The translations under genes were made by a program, and so were the position numbers. A stretch of DNA of 64,000 nt from CALCTE01 sp045627885 (GTDB lineage: Bacteria; Bacillota; Clostridia; Oscillospirales; CAG-272), in contig JAZQOM010000066.1 in NCBI GenBank assembly GCA_045627885.1, forward strand, positions 1 to 64,000, written 5' to 3'. The notes under the pieces were generated by a model that worked only from the letters and a program-made list of their open reading frames with translations, was not told the origin of the DNA and made no database searches. Below, piece by piece: positions 17,868 to 26,844 of this stretch. Within the stretch, counting starts at the first letter, position 1; every line of letters starts with the position of its first letter.

Positions 17868-18680
17868 ATGAAAAAGATTATATATATTGCGGTGGCGCTT
17901 CTTCTGTGCGCGTCGCTCCTTGTCTCCTGCACGGGAACGAAAGTCAATATTACGGACGGCAGTAAAGAAACATCTGCCGATGTGGAAGATGTTCCGGGAG
18001 GCGAGAAAAAAGAAGGCGATAACGGCGAGGGATACGCAAAGCCCGCAACTTTCGCAAGGCTTTATGCCGCGATATCCGATTTGAGGAACGATTTTTACGA
18101 TACGCTCACCGCGTCTCTTGCCGAGGTCAGCGACGACACGCAGCTTTTTATCGACATATACAAGGCAATGGCGGGGGAATCAACTTTTGTGTATATCTCC
18201 ACCTGCGGAACGGGCGATGAGAAAATACTCAAAAAGGCACTTTCGGTCGGCGAATATATTGACATCGAGATAAGCGCGCCGGAGGACGGAGTATGGCGCA
18301 TAGACCTTAAGGCAAAGACGGACAAGGGATACAGAAAAGGCGGCTTCAATGTCATTTACGACAAAGAGGCGGACGGCTTTAAGCTCGACTATTCGGTAGA
18401 GGACGGAACCTTCAGGAAGTTTTACGCAAAGCGCGCGCAAAAGGGCTACATAGCGCAATATCTCGACAATACGGGACTTTATGTAAGATATATCTTAGGC
18501 GATGACGGCACAGGCAAGATGCTTGTCTGCGACAGTACGATGTGGCAAAACGGACTTCCCGACACCGAAGAGAAATTCGACACGACGGACTTTATACAGC
18601 TCTTTGAGCTCACGGGGGACAAGTTCCATTCGATAAGCAACGGAGTAGAGGATACTTATCCCGAGGTCAAGCCCGAATAG
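17868..18680 (+). CDS. Unrecognised lipoprotein
   Basis: 270-aa exported protein with a lipoprotein signal peptide, lipobox LLVSC with the lipidated Cys at residue 21. An acidic linker (about residues 30-60) leads to a globular domain of mixed strands and helices. No catalytic motif is recognised. Lipoproteins with an outer-membrane-carrier or substrate-sensing fold look like this, but that is only a comparison of overall pattern. It is followed after 13 bases by another exported protein, and the three genes seem to form one operon. Confidence 0.8.
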   Translation: MKKIIYIAVALLLCASLLVSCTGTKVNITDGSKETSADVEDVPGGEKKEGDNGEGYAKPATFARLYAAISDLRNDFYDTLTASLAEVSDDTQLFIDIYKAMAGESTFVYISTCGTGDEKILKKALSVGEYIDIEISAPEDGVWRIDLKAKTDKGYRKGGFNVIYDKEADGFKLDYSVEDGTFRKFYAKRAQKGYIAQYLDNTGLYVRYILGDDGTGKMLVCDSTMWQNGLPDTEEKFDTTDFIQLFELTGDKFHSISNGVEDTYPEVKPE

Positions 18681-18693
18681 CGGGGGATTTTAT

Positions 18694-20145
18694 ATGAAAA
18701 AGAGATTGTTATGCACGGCTCTTGCGGCAGCGCTTGTAATATCGTGCTTTGTAATGTACGGAGTATCGGTATCTGGCAAAAAGGCGCCGCAGAACTATAT
18801 ATGGGTGCTTGAAGCAAGCGGAAGCAAGGGAACGGTGCTTTCGGGCGGACGAGCCTCTGGCGTTACGGCGGAATACGGCTTCTCCATGCGATATGCAAGC
18901 GTTACCGGCGATACGCTCTGCGACGGCGAGATTCCCACAAGATTTTTCGGCACGGCAAAGCTCACCGCAAACTATGATTTTTCGAGCGTGCCGAAAATAG
19001 CGGCGCTTTCAAAGCAGGCGGACGCCTCTTTGATAAGCTCCGGCTTCAAATCGCATTCGGCGTATCTCACGCAGGCGGAGCTTCCGCAGTTCGAGATTTC
19101 CGGAAACGACGGAATGATGACATCCGCGCTTGACTTTCACGCGGTGGACACATACTATTACGATTCTCCCGACCTTGTAAAAGCGCTCGGGGGTATGTCG
19201 CGCACGGGCGCTTTTGCCGGACGCACGGTTGACCACGGCTTCGGCAAGGAAAACGCCATGGTCTACATAAGCATAGAGCCCGACGAGCTTGAAATAGGCA
19301 ACAAAACAGAATTCGGCGTCAGAAAAGCGCTTGTGCTTGTCACGGTTTTCGGAAGCGAAAGCGCAAAGGACGAGTGCGATATCGAAATAACGGGAACTCT
19401 CAAAAGAGTCCCGTATTCGCCCGAAAATTTGTACGGCATTATGCTTTCGTCGACCTCTCCGCAGTTCCCGTCGCTCGAGATGAGGCCGGAGGAGGGCAGT
19501 GAAGCCGTCGGAATAGATATCGCGGTATCGAGGATAAAGGCATATCTCTCGGGCGGGCTTTATTGGCCCGAGGCGCTGCCCGCGACGATTCCCGATTTTG
19601 ACGAAGCGGAAAAGATAACATCGTCGGAATTCGACGGCTCGGTATTCAAGATATCGGCGCACTGCACATGGGAGCAGTTCGAAAAATATGTAAAGCGTCT
19701 TGAAAATGCAGGCTTTGCCGCTCACGGAAACGATATTTTCTCGCCTAACTGCTACATACGGTACGAGGCGGAAAAGAAATCCGGCTCAAAGTTTGACATC
19801 ACGCTGAACATAAGCCTTGCGGCGAAGTGCACATGGCTTGAGGGCTTTGATGTATTTCCCGATTTCGCGTACGGGTGCATACTCAAAACTCCGTCGGGAG
19901 AGGGCACGCCGCTTGTTGACGATTACGCCTGGATGACGGCGCAGGCATACGGAGCGGATATCGGCTCGTTTGACAAATACGGCTCAATTCTCAGGGAGCA
20001 GGGATATAAATACGACCTTAATTCTTACATAAAAGTTGCCGAAAACGGATACAGATACCTCTTTACGGCAACGGAATTCAAGGACGAATTCGGCTCGGGG
20101 CTCACCTTAAGCTTCAGCATAAGCAAGGAGGGCACGAATAAATGA
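18694..20145 (+). CDS. Unrecognised exported or membrane-anchored protein
   Basis: 483-aa protein with an N-terminal hydrophobic segment (about residues 5-25) that acts as signal peptide or anchor. The body has no motif I can name. The C-terminal third contains two helix-rich segments of similar pattern, TWEQFEKYVKRLENAGFAAH near residue 325 and a weaker one near residue 420 (DKYGSILREQGYKYD), each followed by strands, so it may hold a duplicated small domain. ATG at 18694 has GCGGGGGAT upstream; the stop overlaps the next start (ATGA). Confidence 0.75.
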   Translation: MKKRLLCTALAAALVISCFVMYGVSVSGKKAPQNYIWVLEASGSKGTVLSGGRASGVTAEYGFSMRYASVTGDTLCDGEIPTRFFGTAKLTANYDFSSVPKIAALSKQADASLISSGFKSHSAYLTQAELPQFEISGNDGMMTSALDFHAVDTYYYDSPDLVKALGGMSRTGAFAGRTVDHGFGKENAMVYISIEPDELEIGNKTEFGVRKALVLVTVFGSESAKDECDIEITGTLKRVPYSPENLYGIMLSSTSPQFPSLEMRPEEGSEAVGIDIAVSRIKAYLSGGLYWPEALPATIPDFDEAEKITSSEFDGSVFKISAHCTWEQFEKYVKRLENAGFAAHGNDIFSPNCYIRYEAEKKSGSKFDITLNISLAAKCTWLEGFDVFPDFAYGCILKTPSGEGTPLVDDYAWMTAQAYGADIGSFDKYGSILREQGYKYDLNSYIKVAENGYRYLFTATEFKDEFGSGLTLSFSISKEGTNK

Positions 20146-20603
20146 GGAAGATTATATTTGCCGTTTTGACGGCGATAATTCTCGCTTCGACGATTTCTGT
20201 ATTTGCGGAGGGCTTTGTTCCGGAGGGCTGGAGCGACAAAGATGTTGCAAATTTCAACAGGCACTACGGCTCTGATATAGGCAAATTTTTCGGCGTAAGC
20301 GATACTGCGGGCTATACAAAGGAGCAGGTTATCGAATATTTCAATTCCCGTCCGGGAATTATTGCGCCGGGCTATGCCGTGGACGAAAACGGAATGCTCG
20401 TCGAGGAATCAAGCATAAAAAAGGACGAGCCGACGATTCCCGAACCCGGGGACGACGCAAAGGAAGCATTTAAGTACACGGAGACCGACAAGGTCGAAAA
20501 ATCGGAAGAAAAGCCGTTTCCGATTGTACTTGCCGTATTACTCACGGCGGTTTTGGCGGCATCTGTCGCCGTGCTTGTCACAACAAGGAAAAAAGGCAGG
20601 TAA
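20142..20603 (+). CDS. Unrecognised surface protein with C-terminal membrane anchor
   Basis: 153-aa type I membrane protein. A cleavable signal peptide (cut after SVFA near residue 22) precedes a small helical domain (VPEGWSDKDVANFNRHYG, later YTKEQVIEYFNSRPG). An acidic, Pro-containing linker leads to a C-terminal transmembrane segment (PIVLAVLLTAVLAASVAVLV) and a short RKKGR cytoplasmic tail. No sortase motif is seen. It overlaps the upstream gene by 4 bases, so it is probably made together with the two other exported proteins. Confidence 0.78.
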   Translation: MRKIIFAVLTAIILASTISVFAEGFVPEGWSDKDVANFNRHYGSDIGKFFGVSDTAGYTKEQVIEYFNSRPGIIAPGYAVDENGMLVEESSIKKDEPTIPEPGDDAKEAFKYTETDKVEKSEEKPFPIVLAVLLTAVLAASVAVLVTTRKKGR

Positions 20604-20651
20604 ACTGCTTAAAATATTCGCGCAAAACAGAAAGGAAGGCAAATTCACATC

Positions 20652-22538
20652 ATGGCAGAACAAACAAAAAAGGGAAGTATTTCCGTCGAAACAGAGCACA
20701 TCTTCCCGATAATCAAGAAATGGCTTTATTCGGAAAAGGACATCTTTTTAAGAGAGATAGTATCAAATGCCTGCGACGCCTGCACAAAGCTCAAAAGGCT
20801 TTATTCCATGGGCGAGGCGAAGGATATTGATATTGACGGCTTTCGCATCGATGTAAAGCTTGACCGCGACGCCGGAACAATCAGCGTCACCGATAACGGA
20901 ATCGGTATGAGCGCGGACGAGGTGGAAAGATACATCAATCAGATAGCGCTTTCCGGCGCTCTCGAATTTATCGAAAAATACGATGAGGGCGGAAGCGGCG
21001 ACGGCATAATCGGACACTTCGGACTCGGCTTTTATTCCGCATTTATGGTATCCGACAAGGTGGAAATGCTCACTAAGTCTTATACGGACGCTCCCGCGGT
21101 AAGCTGGGAATGCGCAAACGAGGGCAATTTCGAGATGACGGACGGGGACGCCGATGCTCCGAGAGGCACTACCGTCACCATGTATATAAGCGATGAGGAA
21201 AAGGAATATCTCGACGCGTACAAGCTCCGCGAGATACTCAAAAAATACTGCTCATTTATGCCTGTTCCGATTTACTTTGACGACGGCGAAAAATGCGAGC
21301 ACGAGCACGAGCACGAGGACGGAGAGCACTGCGAATGCGAGCACGAGCACGGCGAGGAAAAGATAAACGACACAAATCCTTTGTGGATGAAGAATCCCTC
21401 CGAATGCACGGACGAGGAATACGGCGAATTTTACAAAAAGCTGTTCAACGACTACAAGGAGCCGCTTTTCTACATAAGGCTGAACGCGGATTATCCGCTC
21501 AATTTCAAGGGAATACTTTACTTCCCGAAGTACACAAACGAATACGAGAATCTTGAGGGGCAGGTAAGGCTCTACTACAACCAGGTATTCGTTGCCGACA
21601 ACATCAAGGAAGTAATTCCAGACTATATGATTATGCTGAAAGGCGTTCTCGACTGTCCCGAGCTTCCGCTGAATGTATCGCGCAGCTATTTGCAGAACGA
21701 CGCCTACACGCAGAAGATAGCAAAGCACATCTCCAAAAAGGTGGCGGACAAGCTTTCGGGAATGTTCGGAACCGAGAGGGAAAACTACGAAAAGATTTGG
21801 CACGACATCAAGCCGTTTATTCTCTACGGTTCAATGCGTGACGAAAAATTTTACGAGAGAATGAAGAATTCCGTCCTGTTCAAGACCTGCGACGGAGCTC
21901 ATTTGACGCTTGCCGAATACGCCGAAAAAGCAAAGGACAAATACGACGGCAAGGTGTTCTACGCGACAGACCGCACGGCGCAGTCGCAGTATATTTCGAT
22001 GCTTTCAAAGCAGGGAGTAACCGTTCTCGAATTCGACACGATTATCGAGACGCAGTATGCGGAGCTCTGCGAGCAGAAGGACGCGGGCGTTAAATTCCTG
22101 CGTGTTGACGCCGAGCTTCCCGACCTTATGAAAGCGGAAGAGACCGACGGAGAAAAGCCCGACGAAGAAAAGCTCAAGACGCTTTTTGCGGGCATTCTCA
22201 GAAATGACGCGCAGATAAGCTTTGCTCCGCTCAAGGACAAAGGACTGCCGGTGATACTCACGGTATCGGAGCAAATGCGCCGTATGAACGATATGATGAA
22301 GGTTTACAGAAGCTTCGGCAAGGATTCGGGAACGCCCGACTTCCCCGAAAGCGAAGCGCTTATCGTCAACAGCTCAAGCGCGCTTATCGCGGCTCTTGCA
22401 AAAGCCGATGACGAAAAGGCGCTTCCCGTAGCAAAACAGCTTGTCGCTCTTGCGAGAATGTCGCGCCGTCCGCTTTCCGCGGATGAAGCGGCGGAATTCA
22501 CAAATAGCTGCTACGAAATGTTTGCAAAATTGCTGTAA
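20652..22538 (+). CDS. htpG: Chaperone HtpG (bacterial Hsp90) with a Cys/His-rich linker
   Basis: ATP-dependent Hsp90-family chaperone, 628 aa, cytoplasmic dimer. The N-terminal GHKL ATPase domain shows FLREIVSNACDACTKL, DNGIGM and GHFGLGFYSAFMV. The middle and C-terminal domains follow. At residues 215-233, exactly where Hsp90 has its charged linker, lies a segment of alternating Glu, His and Cys (three Cys, six His in 19 residues), encoded by repeated GAGCAC hexamers at 21294-21350. This is not part of the usual HtpG and looks like a metal-binding stretch. No CIRCE or other heat-shock operator is seen upstream. Confidence 0.96.
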   Translation: MAEQTKKGSISVETEHIFPIIKKWLYSEKDIFLREIVSNACDACTKLKRLYSMGEAKDIDIDGFRIDVKLDRDAGTISVTDNGIGMSADEVERYINQIALSGALEFIEKYDEGGSGDGIIGHFGLGFYSAFMVSDKVEMLTKSYTDAPAVSWECANEGNFEMTDGDADAPRGTTVTMYISDEEKEYLDAYKLREILKKYCSFMPVPIYFDDGEKCEHEHEHEDGEHCECEHEHGEEKINDTNPLWMKNPSECTDEEYGEFYKKLFNDYKEPLFYIRLNADYPLNFKGILYFPKYTNEYENLEGQVRLYYNQVFVADNIKEVIPDYMIMLKGVLDCPELPLNVSRSYLQNDAYTQKIAKHISKKVADKLSGMFGTERENYEKIWHDIKPFILYGSMRDEKFYERMKNSVLFKTCDGAHLTLAEYAEKAKDKYDGKVFYATDRTAQSQYISMLSKQGVTVLEFDTIIETQYAELCEQKDAGVKFLRVDAELPDLMKAEETDGEKPDEEKLKTLFAGILRNDAQISFAPLKDKGLPVILTVSEQMRRMNDMMKVYRSFGKDSGTPDFPESEALIVNSSSALIAALAKADDEKALPVAKQLVALARMSRRPLSADEAAEFTNSCYEMFAKLL

Positions 22539-22543
22539 GGATT

Positions 22544-22573
22544 CAGGCAGGGACTTTTGCCCCTGCCTGTTTT
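22544..22573 (+). terminator. Hairpin terminator between htpG and addB
   Basis: CAGGCAGGG at 22544-22552 pairs with CCCTGCCTG at 22561-22569, followed by TTTT. The T run is short, so read-through into addB is likely; no separate addB promoter is evident. Confidence 0.6.
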
Positions 22574-22589
22574 GAAAGGAGATACTTTT

Positions 22590-25500
22590 ATGCTCCGTCT
22601 TGTGTATTCAAAGGATGAAGCCGCCCGCACAAAGCGTATCGACGGCATAATAACAGAGCTTTGCGCAGAAGAAAAGCGCTGTTTTCTCATTGTGCCCGAA
22701 ACGGCGGTGCTTGCCGCGGAAAAAAGGCTTTTCCCGGCGCTTGACGCAAAGGTCAACCTGTTTTTTGAGGTGTTGAGTTTCCGAAGACTGCCCGACCGTC
22801 TTCACAGAGAAGCGGGCGGAATGACAAACGACACGGTGAGCGAGGGCGGCAGAGCGATTTTAACCTCTCTTGCGCTTTCCGAAGTCGGCGCAGAATTAAA
22901 AAGATACGACAGAATTTATCAAAGTGAGAGCTTTGTTCTCAAAATGTCGGAATGTATCGCAAATCTCAAGTCGATGTCGATTGGAGCAGATGAGCTTGTT
23001 GAGGCAGCGGAAAAAGTGAGCGACGGCGGACTTTCCAAAAAGCTTCACGATATTTCGAGGGTATATTCCGCGTACGAGGCGCTTTTGGGAAAGAATCTCG
23101 ACGACGACTCAAACAGAATGAGCTATGTGGCGGAAAAGCTCGGAGAATATCCGTTTTTTAACGGCTCTGTCGTTGTGATAGACGGCTTTGTCGGCTATAC
23201 TCCCAAAGAATATGCGATAATCGGAAGGGCGCTTGCACAGGCGGACGATGTTTACATCACAATCCCATGCGATATAAAATCAGACGGCGATATATACAAA
23301 AAGCCGCTGAAAGCGGCAGAAGCGCTTAAGCGGGAAGCAGGCAAAAAATCCGTTATCGTGGCTACACCGGAGCAACTTGAGGAAATACCGTGCGCTTTTT
23401 CAAGTCTTGCAAGAGTAAAAGCCGGGCTTTGGAGCGGCGGCAAGGACGAAGCAAAATCTCCCGACGGAAGCGTGAGACTCATCGGATGCGACACCGAGGC
23501 GGGAGAAGCCGAGGCGGCGGCGATGCTTGTGCTCGGGCTTTGCGCCGAAAACGGATACGAGATGCGCGATATCGCCCTCTGCGTGGCAGATGCCGCATCC
23601 TACGGCGGAATAGCGGATTCCGTATTCAAGCGTCACGAAATTCCATTGTATATGTCGGTAAAATCAGATTTCGCGTCAACGCCGTTTTACAGATTCATTA
23701 TGTCGAGTCTTTCCGCGGTGCAGAACGGATTTTTGTGCGACGATATGATTGCACTGCTCAAAACTTCGCTTACCGATGTACCCGAAGAATGCGCGGACGA
23801 GCTTTGCTGTTATGCAAAAACATGGAACTTTTCGGGCAAGGCGTGGTCACCGGAGCTCGAATTTAAGCATAACCCCGACGGATTTTCGACAAATAAGCTT
23901 TCAAAGAGGGGAGAAACGATATTAAAAAGGGCAAATCACGCAAAGCCGCTTTTGATGAATCCGCTCATATCTCTCAAAGAAAATCTTGCATCCGCTCGTA
24001 ACGCCCGCGATTTCGCAAAGGCGCTGTTTTCGTATGCGGAGGAGCTCGGCATCGAGAAAAAAGAGGAAAAGAACGCGGAATTCCTCGAAAACTGCGGCGA
24101 ATACTATCTTGCAAGCTGCAAAAAACAGCTCTGGGGGCAGTTCTGCGGAGCGCTTGACTGCCTTGTGAATTTGTGCTCCGACAAAGAGCTTGATATGAAT
24201 ACATTTGTATTCTTGCTCAATCTTGAGCTTAAAAGCCTGCGCCTTGCGGCGATTCCCGGCTCCGTTGACGAGGTACAGATGATACCGGCGTCAAGCATAT
24301 CCGGAAGCAGTCCGAAAGCGCTTATCGTGCTCGGGGCAAACGAGGGAGTGTTCCCAGAGGTTCCCGAGGAAGACCCGTTTTTCACAAAAGAAGAGCTTTC
24401 TTTGCTTGACACGCTCGGCATTGACAGGGGAACGGATGCCTTTGACTACGGTTGCGAGCCCTTGCGGAGCTTTCAGAGCGCCGTATCGCTTCCGAGTGAG
24501 AAGCTGTTTGTACTCCGCTTGTCGTCAAAACAGCCGTCCATCGGCTTTACGAGAATAAAGTCAGTCACCGGAGAAGAGGAAGAGGACGCTTCAAAGCTCC
24601 CCGCATACGGCATAAACGCCGTTTGCGATGCCTACGCATATACCAAAAACGCACAGCTCGGCAAAAAGCTCAAGGAAAAGTTGCCCGAAAGGATATACGA
24701 TTCTTTCGGCAAAAAGCTCGACGCACAAGATGCGAAAATATCCGAAAAAACCGTTGACGGCATCATCAAGGACAAGTATTTGCTCAGCCCGTCGGCACAG
24801 GAGGAGTTTCGCCAATGTATGCTTCGCGGATGGGGCGGCAGAGTGCTGAAGCTCCGCGAAGAAAAATCCGCGCTTAAGCTCGAGGCAAACGACAGCGGCA
24901 CATTCTATCACCGCGTATTCGAACAGTTTATAACGGAAATGATAAATTCCGGAAAGCCCGCATCTTCGATAACTCCGGATATCATACGCGAAAAGCTGAA
25001 GAAATACACCGATGAATATGTAAACGAAGTTCTCGGCGGCTTTGAGGGCAAGAGTGCGAGATTTATATATCTTTTCAATCGACTGCAGAGCACGCTCGAG
25101 ATGTTTTTGCGCCACATCGTCGACGATTACAGTCAGAGCAAATTCGTTCCGTGGAAAACGGAATGCAAAATAGGCGACAAGGACGGCGAGATAAAGGGAC
25201 TTACCGTCACCGTCGGAGACAAAAAAGAAATAATGATAACCGGCTCTGCCGACAGAGTGGATATTTACAGAAAAAACGGCAAGGCTTATGTCAGAATCGG
25301 CGACTATAAGTCGGGCGGCAAGAAATTAAGCAAAAAAGATATCGAAAACGGATACAGCCACCAGATGCTTGCGTATCTGTTCTCTCTGTGTAAAAACGCA
25401 AAGGACGAAGAGGGCTGCGAGCTTGCCTTCGGCGGAGTAATATATTATTCCGTAAGGCGCCCCAAGCTCGACAAAGAGGCATTCGGCATTGACGCTCAGG

Positions 25501-25823
25501 CGGAGCTTGACGAAGACAGCATCAAAAACGGCTTTGAAACAAACGGACTTCTGATATCCGATATTGATGTTATCGAGGCTATGGAAAGCGAGCTCGACGG
25601 CAGATTTACACCGTACAAAAAAAGAAGTACCGTCAAGCCCGTCGCGGACGCAAGCGAATTCGAGCGGCTCGAAAGCATCGTTTGCGACTATATGAAAAAG
25701 CTCGCAAACGAGCTCTTCTCCGGCAATATTTCGGCAAAGCCGGACGAGGGCAGCAAGGATGCCTGCAAATACTGCAAGCTCGAAATGTTGTGCAGATGCA
25801 AAAAAGCTGTTGACGAATATTAA
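22590..25823 (+). CDS. addB: ATP-dependent helicase/nuclease subunit B (AddB/RexB)
   Basis: 1077-aa subunit of the AddAB (RexAB) double-strand-break end-processing complex. The C-terminal RecB-type nuclease domain is intact (GSADRVDIYRKNGKA then RIGDYKSGGK). The Fe-S cluster cysteines are present: a Cys in FRQCMLRGW and the CxxCxxxxxC set in CKYCKLEMLC. The N-terminus reads LRLVYSKDEAARTKRI, without the Walker A found in some AddB, so it is closer to RexB. ATG at 22590 has GAAAGGAGA upstream; the ORF extends 33 bases further without a good start. addA, normally the next gene, is not in this window. Confidence 0.92.
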   Translation: MLRLVYSKDEAARTKRIDGIITELCAEEKRCFLIVPETAVLAAEKRLFPALDAKVNLFFEVLSFRRLPDRLHREAGGMTNDTVSEGGRAILTSLALSEVGAELKRYDRIYQSESFVLKMSECIANLKSMSIGADELVEAAEKVSDGGLSKKLHDISRVYSAYEALLGKNLDDDSNRMSYVAEKLGEYPFFNGSVVVIDGFVGYTPKEYAIIGRALAQADDVYITIPCDIKSDGDIYKKPLKAAEALKREAGKKSVIVATPEQLEEIPCAFSSLARVKAGLWSGGKDEAKSPDGSVRLIGCDTEAGEAEAAAMLVLGLCAENGYEMRDIALCVADAASYGGIADSVFKRHEIPLYMSVKSDFASTPFYRFIMSSLSAVQNGFLCDDMIALLKTSLTDVPEECADELCCYAKTWNFSGKAWSPELEFKHNPDGFSTNKLSKRGETILKRANHAKPLLMNPLISLKENLASARNARDFAKALFSYAEELGIEKKEEKNAEFLENCGEYYLASCKKQLWGQFCGALDCLVNLCSDKELDMNTFVFLLNLELKSLRLAAIPGSVDEVQMIPASSISGSSPKALIVLGANEGVFPEVPEEDPFFTKEELSLLDTLGIDRGTDAFDYGCEPLRSFQSAVSLPSEKLFVLRLSSKQPSIGFTRIKSVTGEEEEDASKLPAYGINAVCDAYAYTKNAQLGKKLKEKLPERIYDSFGKKLDAQDAKISEKTVDGIIKDKYLLSPSAQEEFRQCMLRGWGGRVLKLREEKSALKLEANDSGTFYHRVFEQFITEMINSGKPASSITPDIIREKLKKYTDEYVNEVLGGFEGKSARFIYLFNRLQSTLEMFLRHIVDDYSQSKFVPWKTECKIGDKDGEIKGLTVTVGDKKEIMITGSADRVDIYRKNGKAYVRIGDYKSGGKKLSKKDIENGYSHQMLAYLFSLCKNAKDEEGCELAFGGVIYYSVRRPKLDKEAFGIDAQAELDEDSIKNGFETNGLLISDIDVIEAMESELDGRFTPYKKRSTVKPVADASEFERLESIVCDYMKKLANELFSGNISAKPDEGSKDACKYCKLEMLCRCKKAVDEY

Positions 25824-25838
25824 ATCAGGTGATATAAT
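25810..25838 (+). promoter_or_regulatory. Promoter of the folT transcript
   Basis: TTGACG at 25810-25815 and a perfect TATAAT at 25833-25838 are 17 bases apart. It overlaps the last codons of addB. The transcript should begin near 25845, just at the 5' edge of the THF riboswitch. Confidence 0.75.
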
Positions 25839-25843
25839 CGCGT

Positions 25844-25966
25844 TGTCATTACAGAGTAGGTCGGTACGCGTCACAGTGCCGCAGGGACGGGGAGTTGTCC
25901 TGCGGACGAATGAGGAATTGAATTCCTCTGCGATGTACCTTCCGCATCCCGCCGGAAGACGATGCG
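25844..25966 (+). ncRNA. Tetrahydrofolate (THF) riboswitch
   Basis: The core GAGTAG (25854-25859), GCGTCACAGTG, ACGAA (25906-25910) and GCATCCC (25944-25950) appear in the order of the class I THF riboswitch. Helix P2 is GGTAC (25863-25867) with GTACC (25935-25939). Helix P3 is CCGCAGG (25879-25885) with CCTGCGG (25899-25905), and its G-rich loop can pair with GCATCCC as the known long-range contact. A third arm is GAGGAATT with AATTCCTC. It lies directly upstream of folT, the expected target. Confidence 0.92.
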
Positions 25967-25997
25967 ATAATACGGAGCTTATACCCGTATAAACTAC

Positions 25998-26035
25998 ATC
26001 CTCCTTTCAAAAGGATTCTGTTTTGAAAGGAGGAT
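25998..26035 (+). promoter_or_regulatory. Expression platform: hairpin over the folT ribosome binding site
   Basis: A perfect 15-bp stem pairs 25998-26012 with 26021-26035 around an 8-base loop. The right arm contains AAAGGAGG (26026-26033), the folT ribosome binding site 8 bases before its ATG. The riboswitch therefore most likely acts on translation. The sequence after the stem (TATTTTT) could also give some termination. Confidence 0.85.
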
Positions 26036-26041
26036 ATTTTT

Positions 26042-26758
26042 ATGAAAAGAACAAATCAGCTGTTCAAAAGCCCGTTTGCAAAGAGCTATTTTTCTTTGAG
26101 CGTAAAGGAGCTTTACGATATTCGCTCCGTATGCCTTGCGGCGGTGCTCTGTGCATTCGCGATAGTGCTTAAGCTGTTTGATTTACAGCTTTCCGAGATA
26201 ATGAAAGTGTCCTTGAGCTTCGTCCCGATAGCGCTTTGCTCTTCGCTGACGGGGCCCGCTATGGCGATACCTTGCGGAATAGTCGTCGATGTCATCGGCT
26301 ACGCCGTGCATCCCACGGGGCCGTATTTTCCGGGATATACGCTTTCCGCGATACTGACTGCGCTCATTTTTGCTTTGTTTTTGTACCGCGCGAATATCGG
26401 CTTTGCGAGAATCGCCCTGTCAAAGCTATCTGTAAATGTATTGGTAAATGTGCTCATCGGTTCTTTGTGGAGAATATCTATCCAGGGAAATTTTTATACA
26501 TACTATGTAATAGTTGCCTCGGTAAAGAATGCGTTTCTGTTTCCCGTAGAGGTGTTGATTCTTTGCTTTATATTCTCGGCTCTTTCGCGCCCGATGAAGG
26601 CTTTCGGAGCCGGCAGTGCGTACAACGGAAAAATAGAAGCAAAGCATATTGTGATTCTTGTAGCGGCGGCGGTGTTAAGTGCCGCGTCCGTAATACTGTT
26701 TACGCTTTACTACAACGACATACTTGAGTATGTTAAGGGAGTTATCTCTCACCCGTGA
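26042..26758 (+). CDS. folT: Folate ECF transporter S component FolT
   Basis: 238-aa integral membrane, substrate-binding S component of an energy-coupling-factor importer; it needs the shared EcfA/A'/T module, not encoded here. About six hydrophobic segments are seen, with the FolT/QueT-like GYAVHPTGPYFPGYTLSAIL region. The THF riboswitch and its ribosome-binding-site hairpin directly upstream support folate as substrate. It is expressed from its own promoter within the end of addB. Confidence 0.92.
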   Translation: MKRTNQLFKSPFAKSYFSLSVKELYDIRSVCLAAVLCAFAIVLKLFDLQLSEIMKVSLSFVPIALCSSLTGPAMAIPCGIVVDVIGYAVHPTGPYFPGYTLSAILTALIFALFLYRANIGFARIALSKLSVNVLVNVLIGSLWRISIQGNFYTYYVIVASVKNAFLFPVEVLILCFIFSALSRPMKAFGAGSAYNGKIEAKHIVILVAAAVLSAASVILFTLYYNDILEYVKGVISHP

Positions 26759-26835
26759 GCCGCATGACAATTTGTGCAATACTTTGTCGCGTGCGTCGCG
26801 CTTCGCGTCTTGCAGTGTTCTAATGCGGCTTTATT
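26758..26835 (+). repeat. Intergenic hairpin repeat, copy B
   Basis: AGCCGCAT at 26758-26765 and ATGCGGCT at 26823-26830 are perfect 8-base inverted ends, followed by TTATT. The interior holds GCG-rich short palindromes. The 3' end matches copy A after rarA. It sits between the convergent folT and methyltransferase genes and may act as a terminator. Confidence 0.5.
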
Positions 26836-26844
26836 CACCGCAAA

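Noticed and set aside
20604..20651. CIRCE operator before htpG
   Set aside because: No TTAGCACTC-spacer-GAGTGCTAA inverted repeat in the interval.
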